Origin: Trichobilharzia szidati
Lineage: Eukaryota; Platyhelminthes; Trematoda; Strigeidida; Schistosomatidae
Reading direction: 5' to 3'
DNA: 64,000 bases
Assembly: GCA_944472155.2 (NCBI GenBank)
Contig: OX235271.1
Coordinates: 23,629,710-23,693,709, forward strand
Shown here: positions 59,901 through 61,429 of the stretch, piece after piece
Layout of the letters: each line of letters starts with the position of its first letter
How positions within the stretch are numbered: position 1 is the first letter of the stretch
Translations under genes and position numbers: made by a program
Notes under the pieces: generated by a model
Databases searched by the model: none
What the model was told of the DNA's origin: nothing
The model's input: the letters and a program-made list of their open reading frames with translations, nothing else

Positions 59901-60388
59901 TGCTTCAAGACTAGGTTGAAACATAACAATGAAGATGAACTCAAACAACGACATGATTAATGTGTCGGTGAGAGAATATGTTATATATCCTACATATCAC
60001 CTCATCATTTCGCGTCATAAAAAAGTGTAAATAACCTAAGTGGACCTTCACTTATGACACCTGATGGTGAAGGGAGATAGGTAAGTCTGAAAATGGAATA
60101 CAGAGAAAAAGTCCTGGACTTACTTTCAGGTCATCCTGAGGAAACAGTATGGTTTCACGATACAGATCGTTGACTATAAGGGTTTTATTTTTCGTGATGT
60201 ACTCCTCATAATCAATCGGCATAACGGTTGATGAACACCACTAACGAAAATCAAACAATTAGGATTTTTTCACGACAAAATACCTGATCCGGCAAGCCAT
60301 TCTCCTCTAATGAATTATGTTCCCTTGACTTAAATGGCTGGGGGTTTGGAATAATATGCTGAGTGAATTTCCTTTTACCAGCACTCAT
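8813..60388 (-). CDS. DOCK9/10/11: DOCK-D (zizimin) family guanine nucleotide exchange factor, N-terminal part, 11 exons
   Basis: Join on the minus strand: 60388-60284, 60240-60124, 57799-57609, 55185-54738, 51299-50918, 49976-49588, 27385-27026, 19266-19040, 15603-15134, 13144-12914, 9144-8813. All junctions are AG/GT and in phase, giving 1084 codons with no stop. Family members activate Cdc42/Rac-type GTPases through a C-terminal DHR-2 domain, while DHR-1 binds membrane phosphoinositides. Seen here: an N-terminal block with PIDYEEY and ILFPQDD, as in DOCK9-11; a PH-like domain over residues about 320-500 ending in a helix with QTWLNTIEL; and DHR-1 from EPYFVTM (about 546) to [12 protein letters not shown] (about 740) and beyond to [10 protein letters not shown]. 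The N-terminal block and PH domain favour DOCK-D over DOCK-C (DOCK6-8). DHR-2 must lie left of the window. A segment normally joining PH to DHR-1 was not found. Confidence 0.9.
9430..9780 (+). mobile_element. Hammerhead-type tRNA SINE
   Basis: Carries the family head, a damaged box B (AGTGTTCCAACCC), and CCGAAGAGTCC..AACGAAACAGCCATCCAGTACTCCC, ending CCTACAAACCAATACTT. Confidence 0.7.
9785..10545. other. Unassigned intronic sequence with (GT)n
   Basis: Short GT repeats at 10154-10163 and 10407-10422 and a CTA/ACT run near 10306-10323. No coding or repeat assignment for the rest. Confidence 0.4.
10550..11100 (+). mobile_element. Two hammerhead-type tRNA SINEs in tandem
   Basis: A 3' fragment (10550-10690, starting in the AAGAGTCC..GAAACAG segment and ending CTGCAGACCAACACTTGAA) is followed by a fuller copy (10690-11095) with tRNA-like head, GTGGGTGAGTACTG and the family tail. 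Confidence 0.65.
11140..12110 (-). mobile_element. LINE-A (RTE-like), C-terminal ~1 kb
   Basis: Minus-strand frames give [38 protein letters not shown] and [12 protein letters not shown] pieces, the usual C-terminal order of this LINE with several frameshifts. The 3' end lies near 11145, next to ATTATTATTG. The 5' end is truncated. Confidence 0.75.
12120..12510 (-). mobile_element. LINE-A 3' fragment
   Basis: Begins (inverted) with ATTATTATTATTCCCTTGGG and the GGAATGCATGGCTTCAACAG end typical of LINE-A, running to about 12510. All frames are broken. Confidence 0.65.
12515..12755 (-). mobile_element. tRNA-derived SINE, type II
   Basis: Closely resembles the copy at 7015-7235, with box B in GGCCGGGGATCGAACCCCGG (plus strand, 12682-12701) and the LINE-A-like tail near 12520-12560. 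Confidence 0.8.
12914..13144 (-). CDS. DOCK9/10/11: DOCK exon 10 (residues 896-973)
   Basis: The acceptor TTAATTTCAG completes an Arg codon with exon 9; the donor is TCAG|GTATAA (phase 1). TYIPTVDV matches the SSYIPTKQF region of DOCK9 after DHR-1 strand segments. [14 protein letters not shown] sits where DOCK9/10 have an acidic EVEEF stretch. A Ser/Thr run ([12 protein letters not shown]) ends the exon. Confidence 0.82.
13490..14225 (-). mobile_element. LINE-A fragment joined to LINE-B fragment (minus)
   Basis: 13490-13815 is the inverted LINE-A 3' end with its TTATT-rich tail; 13825-14225 is the inverted LINE-B C-terminal coding part. Both are 5'-truncated and frame-broken. Confidence 0.65.
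14380..14615 (+). mobile_element. LINE-B 3' end
   Basis: Nearly identical to 16480-16700, the 3' end of the LINE-B copy at 15.7-16.7 kb (ACATGGCTCAAAATCGTTGT ... TGTTGAATCCAG). A severely 5'-truncated insertion. Confidence 0.75.
14750..14935 (+). mobile_element. tRNA-like SINE carrying a hammerhead
   Basis: The tRNA-like head has box B GCGGGTTCGAATCTC (14797-14811). Downstream comes a complete-looking hammerhead (14842-14886). A decayed relative lies at 25965-26130. Confidence 0.75.
14842..14886 (+). ncRNA. Hammerhead ribozyme, type I, minimal stem III
   Basis: Stem I GCCTTG (14842-14847) pairs with TAAGGC (14881-14886), five Watson-Crick pairs and one G-U. The core CTGATGA is at 14848-14854. 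Stem II is GTGT/GCAC around CAACTA. GAA is at 14869-14871, followed by palindromic stem III ACCTAGGT (14872-14879) and the cleavage base C14880. All conserved core bases are present. Stem III has no proper loop, the architecture known from schistosome and Penelope-associated hammerheads that are thought to work as dimers. Confidence 0.75.
15000..15017. repeat. (AC)n microsatellite
   Basis: About nine CA units near the 3' side of DOCK exon 9. Confidence 0.7.
15134..15603 (-). CDS. DOCK9/10/11: DOCK exon 9 (residues 740-896), DHR-1 continued
   Basis: The acceptor CTTTATAG completes an Arg codon with exon 8; the donor is TCAC|GTAAGT (phase 1). [20 protein letters not shown] matches the DOCK9 stretch ARFSAIYRQDSNKLSNDDML. 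An Asn/Thr-rich insert of about 60 residues follows, then a more hydrophobic segment with [12 protein letters not shown], in the place of KLPVILGNLDI. Confidence 0.88.
15712..16735 (+). pseudogene. LINE-B (RTE-like), C-terminal part with 3' UTR
   Basis: A 201-codon frame (15720-16325) reads [60 protein letters not shown] and [15 protein letters not shown]: the segment just after the YADD box through the C-terminal end of an RTE-like non-LTR reverse transcriptase protein. The catalytic part is missing (5' truncation). It ends with a frame break at GITS and the 3' UTR up to TGTTGAATCCAGAC. It is the most readable C-terminus of the family here. Confidence 0.8.
17030..17175 (+). mobile_element. 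tRNA-derived SINE, type II, 3' part
   Basis: GGTTGGGTGTGAGGCTAGCA (17050-17069) and the CTTCAAGTCCTATGTTCTAA tail match type II SINEs; the tRNA head is largely lost. Confidence 0.6.
17195..18440 (-). mobile_element. LINE-B (minus), interrupted by a palindromic insertion
   Basis: The 3' end at about 17195-17215 reads inverted as TGTTGAAAACAGACAGGCAG. The copy runs through the C-terminal coding part to about 18440, broken in all frames. The 243-bp insertion at 17447-17689 is flanked by a 13-bp duplication of LINE sequence. Confidence 0.75.
17447..17689. mobile_element. Insertion with 207-bp perfect palindrome and hammerhead-like half-sites
   Basis: CACCAATTGGCTT (17434-17446 and 17690-17702) flanks the insert. 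Within it, 17483-17585 and 17587-17689 appear to be exact inverted copies around a single C. Each arm carries GCTCGAAACGTC (plus strand 17614-17625), the 3' half of a Penelope-type hammerhead: stem II GAGCA/TGCTC, GAAA, stem III ACGT, cleavage C. The core 5' half is decayed (ATGATTAT where CTGATGA is expected); stem I TTGAT/ATCAG is present. Confidence 0.75.
18690..18965 (-). mobile_element. Two tRNA-like SINE heads
   Basis: Plus-strand AGTTCGAACCCGTGACCC (18749-18766) and GGGACTCGAACCCAGGAC (18917-18934) are inverted box B sequences with flanking tRNA-like stems. Each follows a GTGTGAGG..AGTAGT-type body. They may be a different tRNA-derived family from types I and II. Confidence 0.6.
19040..19266 (-). 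CDS. DOCK9/10/11: DOCK exon 8 (residues 665-740), core of DHR-1 domain
   Basis: The acceptor TTTTCAG precedes [20 protein letters not shown] and the donor is GCAAG|GTGTGT (phase 2). [17 protein letters not shown] and [14 protein letters not shown] are close to the DOCK9 segments EKVLQGSITHCAEPYMK and RLGQYRMPFAWAAR. The RYRMPFAW signature is typical of the DOCK-C/D DHR-1 (C2-like) lipid-binding domain. Confidence 0.93.
19505..20225 (-). mobile_element. LINE-A 3' part
   Basis: The tail TTATTATTATTGTTG and the inverted 3' end at 19509-19560 are followed by the usual C-terminal coding block read backwards to about 20225. Frame-broken. Confidence 0.7.
20398..20640 (-). mobile_element. tRNA-derived SINE, type II
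   Basis: Inverted tail GGAACATAGGGCTTCAAGCC next to (TTA)n at 20398-20410; body and a decayed box B near 20560-20580. The tail and its AAT microsatellite match LINE-A. Confidence 0.7.
20860..21260 (+). mobile_element. LINE-A 3' end (plus)
   Basis: Reads [21 protein letters not shown] sequence, [15 protein letters not shown] sequence, then [20 protein letters not shown] and a basic C-terminus. It ends CCTATGTTCCACTAGGAACC and (AATAAT)n. Its polarity shows that the trinucleotide run is the LINE's own 3' tail. Confidence 0.75.
21265..22025. other. Unassigned intronic sequence
   Basis: An imperfect inverted repeat is visible: TGTAGTGAAAAATTATGT- and AATTGACAGGACTGAGTAG-like segments (21310-21400) recur inverted at 21640-21730. 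No coding sequence. Confidence 0.4.
22030..22325 (+). mobile_element. Hammerhead-type tRNA SINE with inverted ends
   Basis: ACGAGTTGATCACGGATTGA (22037-22056) recurs inverted at about 22302-22321, so the element is bounded by about 38-bp inverted ends. Between them are the tRNA head, box B GGGTTCGAACCC and a decayed hammerhead segment (GATGATTCCC..TAGGATGAAACAG). Confidence 0.75.
22440..22740. mobile_element. Degenerate inverted SINE pair
   Basis: A minus tRNA-like head (GAGATCAAACCCAAGAAGTCCAGG at 22485-22508) is followed by a plus 3' part with CACTGATGAAGAGTCGC..CAGGACGAAACAG. Confidence 0.55.
22745..23530. other. Unassigned intronic sequence
   Basis: AT-rich; no supported feature. Confidence 0.35.
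23535..23835 (-). pseudogene. Penelope-like element remnant, GIY-YIG C-terminal end
   Basis: The minus strand reads [40 protein letters not shown] and VISLSLPW, matching the C-terminal pattern (LLxFAEAxxIxxxxPxLCVQKxxVxxLxLPW) of GIY-YIG-type PLE proteins. The frame is broken upstream. It belongs to a different lineage from the 42-49 kb array. Confidence 0.6.
23840..25185. other. Unassigned intronic sequence
   Basis: No gene seen. AACCTGATGAAGAAGAGG..TCGAAAAG (24137-24167) faintly resembles a hammerhead but stem II is poor. Confidence 0.35.
25190..25745. mobile_element. Hammerhead-type tRNA SINE, inverted pair
   Basis: Minus copy 25190-25420 (GGGTTCGAACCCAGGACCTTC at its inverted box B) and plus copy 25425-25745 (box B GGGTTCGAACCCC, then ACTGATGAAGAGTCC..AGGAGGAAACAGCTG). 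The ends CTTATGGTTACAGGATTCCA and GAAATCCTGTAACCAATCAA are inverted copies. Confidence 0.75.
25965..26130 (+). mobile_element. tRNA-like hammerhead SINE, decayed relative of 14750-14935
   Basis: GTCTCTGACTGATGTACTGAGT, a weak box B (TTAGAATCTCC), then CGTCTGATGATAAGCGCTAA and GAGCAACGAAACCTAAGT. The CTGATGA and CGAAAC parts remain, but stem II and the palindromic stem III are damaged. Confidence 0.6.
26425..26745. mobile_element. Hammerhead-type tRNA SINE fold-back, ~100-bp arms
   Basis: Arms 26430-26535 and 26610-26713 are inverted near-copies. The loop holds the box B GGGTTCGAATCCC. Both arms contain ACTGATGAAGAGTCCCAAAC and GGACGAAACAGCT (one inverted). Confidence 0.8.
26841..26867. repeat. 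(TA)n microsatellite
   Basis: Uninterrupted TA run next to DOCK exon 7. Confidence 0.8.
27026..27385 (-). CDS. DOCK9/10/11: DOCK exon 7 (residues 545-664), start of DHR-1 domain
   Basis: The acceptor TTTTTTTAG precedes [23 protein letters not shown]; the donor is TCA|GTAAGT. 360 nt, phase 0 on both sides. The first residues match the DHR-1 entry of DOCK9 (EPFFVTLSLFDI..RKISADFHVDLN). After it comes a Ser/Asn-rich insert of about 60 residues and a proline run that vertebrate proteins lack, so the DHR-1 loop is enlarged here. Confidence 0.88.
27435..27575 (-). mobile_element. LINE-B 3'-end fragment
   Basis: GCACAGATGTGCACCAGTTC and TAGCACACAAAGC on the plus strand are the inverted 3' end seen in other LINE-B copies. 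Confidence 0.6.
27590..27782 (-). mobile_element. tRNA-derived SINE, type III
   Basis: tRNA head with box B GGGGTTCGATCCCC (minus) and a body ending GGCATCAAGCTGTAATCAAA, a tail different from type II. A second copy lies at 61030-61345. Confidence 0.75.
27783..28290 (-). mobile_element. LINE-A 3' part
   Basis: The inverted 3' end at 27783-27840 follows TATTATTATT. The minus strand encodes [20 protein letters not shown] and [20 protein letters not shown], a partly intact C-terminal stretch. It joins LINE-B near 28290. Confidence 0.75.
28300..30215 (-). pseudogene. LINE-B (RTE-like) reverse transcriptase, longest copy
   Basis: The minus strand contains, in order: [15 protein letters not shown] (30070-30258), the RT start [18 protein letters not shown] and [20 protein letters not shown] with [12 protein letters not shown] (29497-29946), [20 protein letters not shown] (29280-29350), the YADD box in [18 protein letters not shown] (about 29170-29235), [14 protein letters not shown] and [12 protein letters not shown] (28970-29158), and a broken C-terminus. 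The catalytic YADD is intact but frameshifts split the frame. It would copy LINE RNA by target-primed reverse transcription when whole. Confidence 0.85.
30216..30410 (-). mobile_element. Second LINE-B fragment duplicating the RT region
   Basis: This segment (GTTGTCACCACTTCAGATGA and flanks) repeats the sequence at 29310-29510 with differences, so a second partial LINE-B copy abuts the first. Confidence 0.65.
30530..31990 (-). pseudogene. LINE-C (RTE-like) reverse transcriptase remnant
   Basis: The minus strand has [20 protein letters not shown] (31375-31440), then [20 protein letters not shown] (31240-31300), then [27 protein letters not shown] and a C-terminal [10 protein letters not shown]. 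The catalytic YADD box has become YAEY, so the copy is dead. The family is distinct from LINE-A and LINE-B. Confidence 0.8.
32275..33605 (-). pseudogene. Decayed Penelope-like element (RT + GIY-YIG), second lineage
   Basis: The minus strand reads [17 protein letters not shown] (RT catalytic D-D), [16 protein letters not shown] and [14 protein letters not shown] (33029-33520). It continues in broken frames to [19 protein letters not shown] (GIY and YIG motifs, about 32720-32805) and [20 protein letters not shown] (about 32480-32570). Domain order is as in the 42-49 kb array, but the sequence is clearly different and carries several frameshifts. Confidence 0.85.
33735..33925 (+). other. Unexplained open stretch
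   Basis: After CAATATAAGCAG the plus strand reads [40 protein letters not shown] and [12 protein letters not shown]. The composition looks protein-like, but no family was recognised and no partner exon was found. It may be a relic of a mobile element or of a gene fragment. Confidence 0.3.
34035..34285 (+). mobile_element. Hammerhead-type tRNA SINE, 3' part
   Basis: GTGGGTGCGTACTGACGAATAATCCC and AGAACGAAATAACTGGCTTT, then the family tail ending CCTACAAACCAACTATT. LINE-A follows immediately. Confidence 0.65.
34285..35290 (-). mobile_element. LINE-A (minus), near-identical to 51360-52125
   Basis: 3' end next to ATTATTATTATTGTATCC. The minus strand has [14 protein letters not shown] and [16 protein letters not shown]. 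The first ~760 bp are almost base-for-base the same as the copy at 51.4 kb, so both are young or were duplicated recently. This copy extends further 5' (to about 35290). Confidence 0.8.
35295..36000. other. Unassigned intronic sequence
   Basis: No coding sequence or repeat identified. Confidence 0.35.
36005..36830 (-). mobile_element. LINE-A (minus), left arm of head-to-head pair
   Basis: The 3' end at 36010 (TAATTATTATTGTTCCCTTG) is followed by inverted C-terminal coding sequence up to CTTCATCACCTCCGTCTTCT (36691-36710) and beyond, to about 36830, where a plus copy begins. Confidence 0.7.
36831..37535 (+). mobile_element. LINE-A (plus), right arm of head-to-head pair
   Basis: Reads [35 protein letters not shown], then in broken frames [24 protein letters not shown] sequence and [20 protein letters not shown], ending in (AAT)n at 37515-37535. 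Its inverted partner lies directly to the left. Confidence 0.75.
37545..38000 (-). mobile_element. LINE-C fragment
   Basis: Matches the inverted LINE-C sequence around 31060-31500 (for example GCAGGAACCGGTTACTGAAA and ATCATCTGCATACT). Frame-broken. Confidence 0.6.
38065..38440 (-). mobile_element. LINE-A 3' fragment
   Basis: TTATTATTATTGTTTCC tail plus inverted C-terminus (minus: [30 protein letters not shown]). Confidence 0.7.
38765..39370 (-). mobile_element. LINE-B 3' fragment
   Basis: Inverted 3' end GGCTTCAACGTAGAACATTG (38781-38800), then the inverted UTR and C-terminal part to 39370. Confidence 0.65.
39795..40595 (-). mobile_element. LINE-B 3' fragment
   Basis: Inverted 3' end ACAACATAGAACTTTGTATC, UTR, then C-terminal coding region to about 40595. 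No open frame. Confidence 0.65.
40600..41280. other. Unassigned intronic sequence
   Basis: Short opposing open frames overlap at 40951-41164 with no recognisable protein; nothing firm. Confidence 0.3.
41285..41500 (-). mobile_element. tRNA-derived SINE, type II, degenerate
   Basis: Inverted body and a damaged box B (GAGAATCAAACCC at 41477-41489), next to a (TGC)n run at 41496-41515. Confidence 0.55.
41516..42094 (-). mobile_element. LINE-B 3' part, left flank of the PLE array
   Basis: The inverted 3' end TTCAACATAGAACTTGGCAC (41519-41538) runs through UTR and C-terminal coding sequence up to the array at 42095. The break point corresponds to about 16128 in the plus copy at 15.7-16.7 kb. The rest of this LINE continues at 48925. 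Confidence 0.8.
42099..43437 (+). pseudogene. PLE protein, 5'-truncated copy (RT C-terminal half + GIY-YIG)
   Basis: Open for 445 codons to the same stop as the full copy. It starts inside the RT domain just before [11 protein letters not shown], and keeps the YIDD box and the whole GIY-YIG domain. Motif A and all upstream sequence are missing, so it cannot act as a reverse transcriptase alone. Its last ~100 bp supply the start codon and N-terminus of the next copy. Confidence 0.88.
43413..43454 (+). ncRNA. Hammerhead-like fold at PLE unit junction, copy 1/2
   Basis: TGCG (43413-43416) could pair with CGCA (43451-43454) as stem I. CTGAAGA (43417-43423) fits the CTGANGA core. Stem II is TTGCTC/GAGCAA around AGTA. 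GAAA is at 43443-43446, with AGCT as a 2-bp stem III and U43450 as the cleavage base. One unpaired base at the foot of stem II is a flaw. It lies across the stop codon of one copy and the start codons of the next. Minimal-stem-III hammerheads are known in PLEs. Confidence 0.5.
43423..46134 (+). CDS. Penelope-like reverse transcriptase / GIY-YIG endonuclease, full-length
   Basis: Intact frame of 903 codons. N-terminal basic, helix-rich part (about 1-250) with [15 protein letters not shown] near 275. [12 protein letters not shown] (about 365), motif [12 protein letters not shown] (about 415), [11 protein letters not shown] (about 475), catalytic YIDD at 512-515, KIPFLDVLI and [20 protein letters not shown] (about 555-590). 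GIY-YIG: VIYKISC (about 706), [20 protein letters not shown] (about 718), REFLEAW (about 776) and SAINRH. The C-terminus is Lys/Ser-rich. The first ATG (43423) overlaps the stop of the preceding copy; a second ATG lies at 43440. The function expected from the family is copying PLE RNA at a nicked target. No frame damage was seen, so this copy may be active. Confidence 0.9.
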   Translation: MLLSRAMKASQPNHPAQRTQPHQNHPPELQIFSIISKSYERNTLLSVRKWEDFAKRQGSTREQLFFLHECLRHQILPTSVRYKPPINCPMGWKLAEQCGRKMVKLMITDAHYRIKKYQQIMDFEKEKLEKILSQEHLSTMITAIALTSSRHRERRRKVLRTKLTKIKKQQPNNTPIDCVVNLSKQPLSKMEQQLLQKGLNYNTEDASKTDFFAALESTLKSSKLSEETQEEIRQTIVPIVKQRKRHTQLNSQEQKALKRLKNRKDIVIVPADKGRTTVIMDKEEYTAKAEELLKDQTIYQQLTTNPIETLNNRIQRTLSKLTKTGQITKEDQWRMKSNGPVIPRFYGRPKIHKPNIPLRPIVSLPGTPTYNLSKELYRRLKHLTKSCDHSIQSATQFLEKIKGIEIDSQEIMVSFDVTALYTSIGLKLAKETMEQLLNNDEHIQQSKMQHSSWMECINLCLTTYFQFNGQMYEQIQGTPMGSPISGLIAEAVMQRLENIILPKIKPKIWIRYIDDTFVIIKRENLDNTHNIINNTFNDIKFTREEEYENKIPFLDVLIKRTTTGKLETQVYRKPTHTDQILNYNSNNPTSHKISCIRTLFKRARTHCSTPALRKIEENHLMDVFQRNGYPRNFIKRHLPPAQPTKSKATSENTKKVVLPYIKDISEITARLFKPFGIDVAHKPTKSLHSVLCKPKDSTAKEDKTNVIYKISCNDCDKHYIGQSGRPLRLRIHEHKLAVKRHDIHSLISLHADNHGHQFDWDNVQILDKGNCKNAREFLEAWYSNESAINRHIEIDKIYQSIRRNSHKNKVKLQVKETANTKTSKLESEKSHKNNQPCSRLAEEMTNDIQTKEATSTETSKLGDEMSHEKNQSRSRLLEEMTYKLIENSKSSLHIEVCAEDVAQ
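46111..46152 (+). ncRNA. Hammerhead-like fold at PLE unit junction, copy 2/3
   Basis: Same sequence as 43413-43454, one period (2698 bp) downstream. Confidence 0.5.
46121..48832 (+). pseudogene. PLE protein, third copy with one nonsense codon
   Basis: Identical frame to 43423-46134 except TTA to TAA at 46400-46402 (codon 94), one Asn-to-Ser change near 47132 and about two silent changes. Translation could restart at the ATG at 46424, giving 802 codons with RT and GIY-YIG complete but without the N-terminal ~100 residues. All catalytic motifs are unchanged, so the damage is very recent. Confidence 0.9.
48809..48850 (+). ncRNA. Hammerhead-like fold near the array 3' end
   Basis: Same sequence two periods downstream of 43413; 74 bp before the array ends at 48924. 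Confidence 0.5.
48925..49255 (-). pseudogene. LINE-B reverse transcriptase fragment, right flank of the PLE array
   Basis: The minus strand reads [40 protein letters not shown] and [17 protein letters not shown], then VIGSEVIEH, breaking off at the array. The YADD box is intact. It is co-oriented with 41516-42094, and about 245 bp of LINE (15883-16127 in the copy at 15.7 kb) is missing between the two flanks. Confidence 0.85.
49256..49587. other. tRNA-like scrap and unassigned intron sequence
   Basis: TGGTAAGCATTCTACCATTGAGCC (49260-49283) resembles an inverted tRNA 5' half. The rest, up to DOCK exon 6, shows nothing identifiable. Confidence 0.4.
49588..49976 (-). CDS. DOCK9/10/11: DOCK exon 6 (residues 415-544), C-terminal half of PH-like domain
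   Basis: The acceptor TTTTGTGCAG completes a split Asp codon, and the donor is CGG|GTAAGC (phase 0). [20 protein letters not shown] fits the PH segment around DSCMGVVQNNKVRRFAFELK. After a Ser/Ala-rich insert, [12 protein letters not shown] and [18 protein letters not shown] fit the last strand and C-terminal helix (EEWITILNKILQL) of the DOCK9 PH domain. A His-rich tail follows. Confidence 0.8.
50090..50850. mobile_element. Hammerhead-type tRNA SINEs, inverted arrangement, in DOCK intron 5
   Basis: Minus heads at 50095-50380 (box B GGTTCGAACCCAGGACCTC) and 50500-50590 (GGGGTTCGAGCCC), then a plus copy 50620-50850 with GGGTTTGAATCC and GAAGAGTCCC..TAGGACGAAACAG. A short (TA)n run lies at 50596-50611. 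Confidence 0.65.
50918..51299 (-). CDS. DOCK9/10/11: DOCK exon 5 (residues 288-414), N-terminal half of PH-like domain
   Basis: The acceptor is TTAG at 51300 (start 51299) or TTAGCAG (start 51296); both keep phase 0. The exon ends CTA G before GTGAGT (phase 1). [12 protein letters not shown] may be the first PH strand, followed by a run of Asn/Thr codons from AAT repeats, then [13 protein letters not shown], which fits the FKRRFFHLIQL strand of DOCK9 PH. The last strand, HNVIYL, continues into exon 6. The Asn-rich insert sits in the strand 1-2 loop. Confidence 0.75.
51360..52125 (-). mobile_element. LINE-A (minus), near-identical to 34285-35050
   Basis: The minus-strand frame with [20 protein letters not shown] and [14 protein letters not shown] is the same as at 34.5 kb but for one residue. 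3' tail ATTATTATTATTGTATCC. Confidence 0.8.
52330..52775 (+). mobile_element. LINE-B 3' end (plus)
   Basis: Reads [18 protein letters not shown] sequence (52335-52380), then the 3' UTR, ending GTTCTATGTTGAAAACAGAC with a (CAGA)n tail at 52752-52770. Confidence 0.75.
52780..54465. other. Unassigned intronic sequence with microsatellites
   Basis: (CCAT)n at 53453-53470 and (ATT)n at 53930-53960. No coding support. Confidence 0.45.
54470..54690 (+). mobile_element. tRNA-derived SINE, type II (plus)
   Basis: Head with GGGTTCGACTCCCGG (54510-54524), body GTTGGGCATAAGGCTAGCAA (54581-54600), tail CTTGAAGCCCTATGTTCCAC, then GAAGGAATAAAAAAAA. It shows directly that the type II tail is LINE-A-like. 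Confidence 0.8.
54738..55185 (-). CDS. DOCK9/10/11: DOCK exon 4 (residues 138-287), polar linker
   Basis: The acceptor TTTTTATAG completes a Ser codon split with exon 3, and the donor is TCA|GTAAGT. 448 nt, open throughout. It encodes a serine-, asparagine- and lysine-rich, probably disordered linker between the N-terminal block and the PH domain. No domain was recognised in it; vertebrate DOCK-D proteins have a shorter linker here. The exon is supported by phase and by the single uninterrupted frame rather than by similarity. Confidence 0.75.
55186..55930. other. Unassigned intronic sequence
   Basis: A short (AC)n run at 55309-55322; otherwise unassigned. Confidence 0.35.
55935..57075 (+). 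pseudogene. LINE-B (plus), from RT to 3' end
   Basis: Starts at [15 protein letters not shown] sequence (about 55950), with [20 protein letters not shown] at 56030-56090, where the YADD box has become YAYD. It then runs through broken C-terminal coding and UTR to GTTGAAACCAGTCAGTCAGT (57051-57070). Catalytically dead. Confidence 0.75.
57609..57799 (-). CDS. DOCK9/10/11: DOCK exon 3 (residues 75-138)
   Basis: The acceptor TTTCAG precedes IIRIPHRHQ and the exon ends in ..HVLPFL plus AG before a GTTAGT donor (exit phase 2). The [22 protein letters not shown] stretch (57616-57680) matches the DOCK9 region with [21 protein letters not shown]: a tryptophan, then an aromatic-rich strand, then Y-x-G-x-F. 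Confidence 0.85.
57800..58685. other. Unassigned intronic sequence (DOCK intron 2)
   Basis: A 118-codon plus frame at 58386-58742 shows no recognisable family and was not called a gene. Confidence 0.35.
58705..58765 (+). repeat. Degenerate telomere-like repeats
   Basis: AGGGTTACGG, then GGTTAAGGTTAGGATTAGGG (58738-58757): imperfect TTAGGG-type units inside an intron. Confidence 0.5.
59079..59390 (+). mobile_element. Solo LTR, 312 bp, second copy
   Basis: Begins TGGTGAGAGCTG, ends TGTTGTTACA, and matches 2879-3210 inverted. TATA-like ATATATAAATATGCG at 59324-59338 and AATAAA at 59349-59354. The flanks GTTTTG and GTTTAA are only a weak target duplication. Confidence 0.7.
60124..60240 (-). CDS. 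DOCK9/10/11: DOCK exon 2 (residues 36-74), conserved N-terminal block
   Basis: This 117-nt exon starts after ..GTTAG and ends before GTAAGT, phase 0 on both sides. It contains [18 protein letters not shown] and [10 protein letters not shown], which line up with the PLDYENVI..KKTQILND and MLLFPYDDF block of human DOCK9. This block separates the DOCK-D group from the other DOCK families and is the best single identifier in the gene. Confidence 0.9.
60284..60388 (-). CDS. DOCK9/10/11: DOCK exon 1 (start codon, residues 1-35)
   Basis: The ATG at 60388-60386 opens [15 protein letters not shown] and the exon ends at CAG before a GTATTT donor. An in-frame TGA lies 12 nt upstream, so this is the first possible Met of the frame. 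DOCK9 and DOCK10 also begin with a short basic stretch containing RKFT or RRFT. Phase 0 exit. The following intron is only 43 bp, in keeping with the very short 5' introns known from schistosome genes. Confidence 0.85.
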
Positions 60389-60960
60389 ATTTCCTGATCA
60401 CATTCATTATTTGCTTAACAAGCCACCGAAACGTTGAAGTAACGAGACTAATTATAAGTCGCGGTGTAAGTGAAGACTATCAGTTTCAGTTTTTCGACTA
60501 GAAACATGAAATCAAATTTCGAGTTTATCATTCCATATATGATGTAGTCTGTTGTTTGACTCAACTTCTTTTGACTCAATGGAAACTTAATTACAACCAG
60601 GTGGTACTAAAATGGCCAGTGTCATGCGACTTATAACTGGCAATAGAATCCACTTAAAAATCAACCCTGTCTCAATGCACATATGCAACCCTCTCTACTG
60701 CATGTAATTTATTTCATCCGTCAGAAAAAAGGGGTTGTCTGACACATGTCGTAGAAAGCTACTGGAAAGGTAAACACTAGGCTACAATGGTTGAGTTAGT
60801 TGTAACTACTGAATGTTTGTTAAAGTCATGGGATACAAAAAGATATTCTGGAGCCAAATGCCACTTTAAGGCTGTCAAATGCCTGTTCTGGCCCAGAGTT
60901 CGTGTACAGTGTTTCGACGAACTTGTAAGTGACTTAATCACTATGTGATTTATAGTAGAG
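60389..60960. other. Upstream region of the DOCK gene
   Basis: 5' of the start codon on the minus strand. No clear promoter motif was identified by reading. Confidence 0.3.
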
Positions 60961-60964
60961 TGAG

Positions 60965-61345
60965 GCTTTCATAGATGGTACAGCGGTTAGGAATCTCGCC
61001 GACCGTGCACACGGTTATTTATTTATTTTTTTTATTTTTGATTACAGCTTGATGCCACACCGTATTTTCAGTACAAGTGTGGAATTTTCAGCATGGATAT
61101 CGGTAGCCCAAATTCAGGCCGACCATAGATATCGAGTGTGCGCTGGCAGGGGATCGAACCCCAGATCATGTGCATGGTCGGCGAGAGTCCTAGCCACTGT
61201 GCCACCGACGGGGTTCGATCCCCTGCCGACGCACACCTGATATCAATGGTTGAACTGCAAAACTCGGGCTACTGATATCACATGCTGAAAATTCCATACC
61301 TGTACCTAAAATACAGTGTGGAATCAAACTATAATCAAACATTGA
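60965..61345. mobile_element. tRNA-derived SINE type III fold-back nested in a SINE head
   Basis: A plus tRNA-like 5' half (60980-61012) is cut by a minus type III SINE (61020-61208), followed by an inverted plus body (61209-61345, ending TGGAATCAAACTATAATCAA). Two box B sequences face each other (GGGGATCGAACCCC and GGGGTTCGATCCCC). Confidence 0.75.
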
Positions 61346-61429
61346 AAAAAGTTAGAAATTTTAAAATCTGAAAATATGACGTTTTGGGGATGAGACTTTT
61401 AGACTAAGATTTGGATTTATTGGCTGAAG

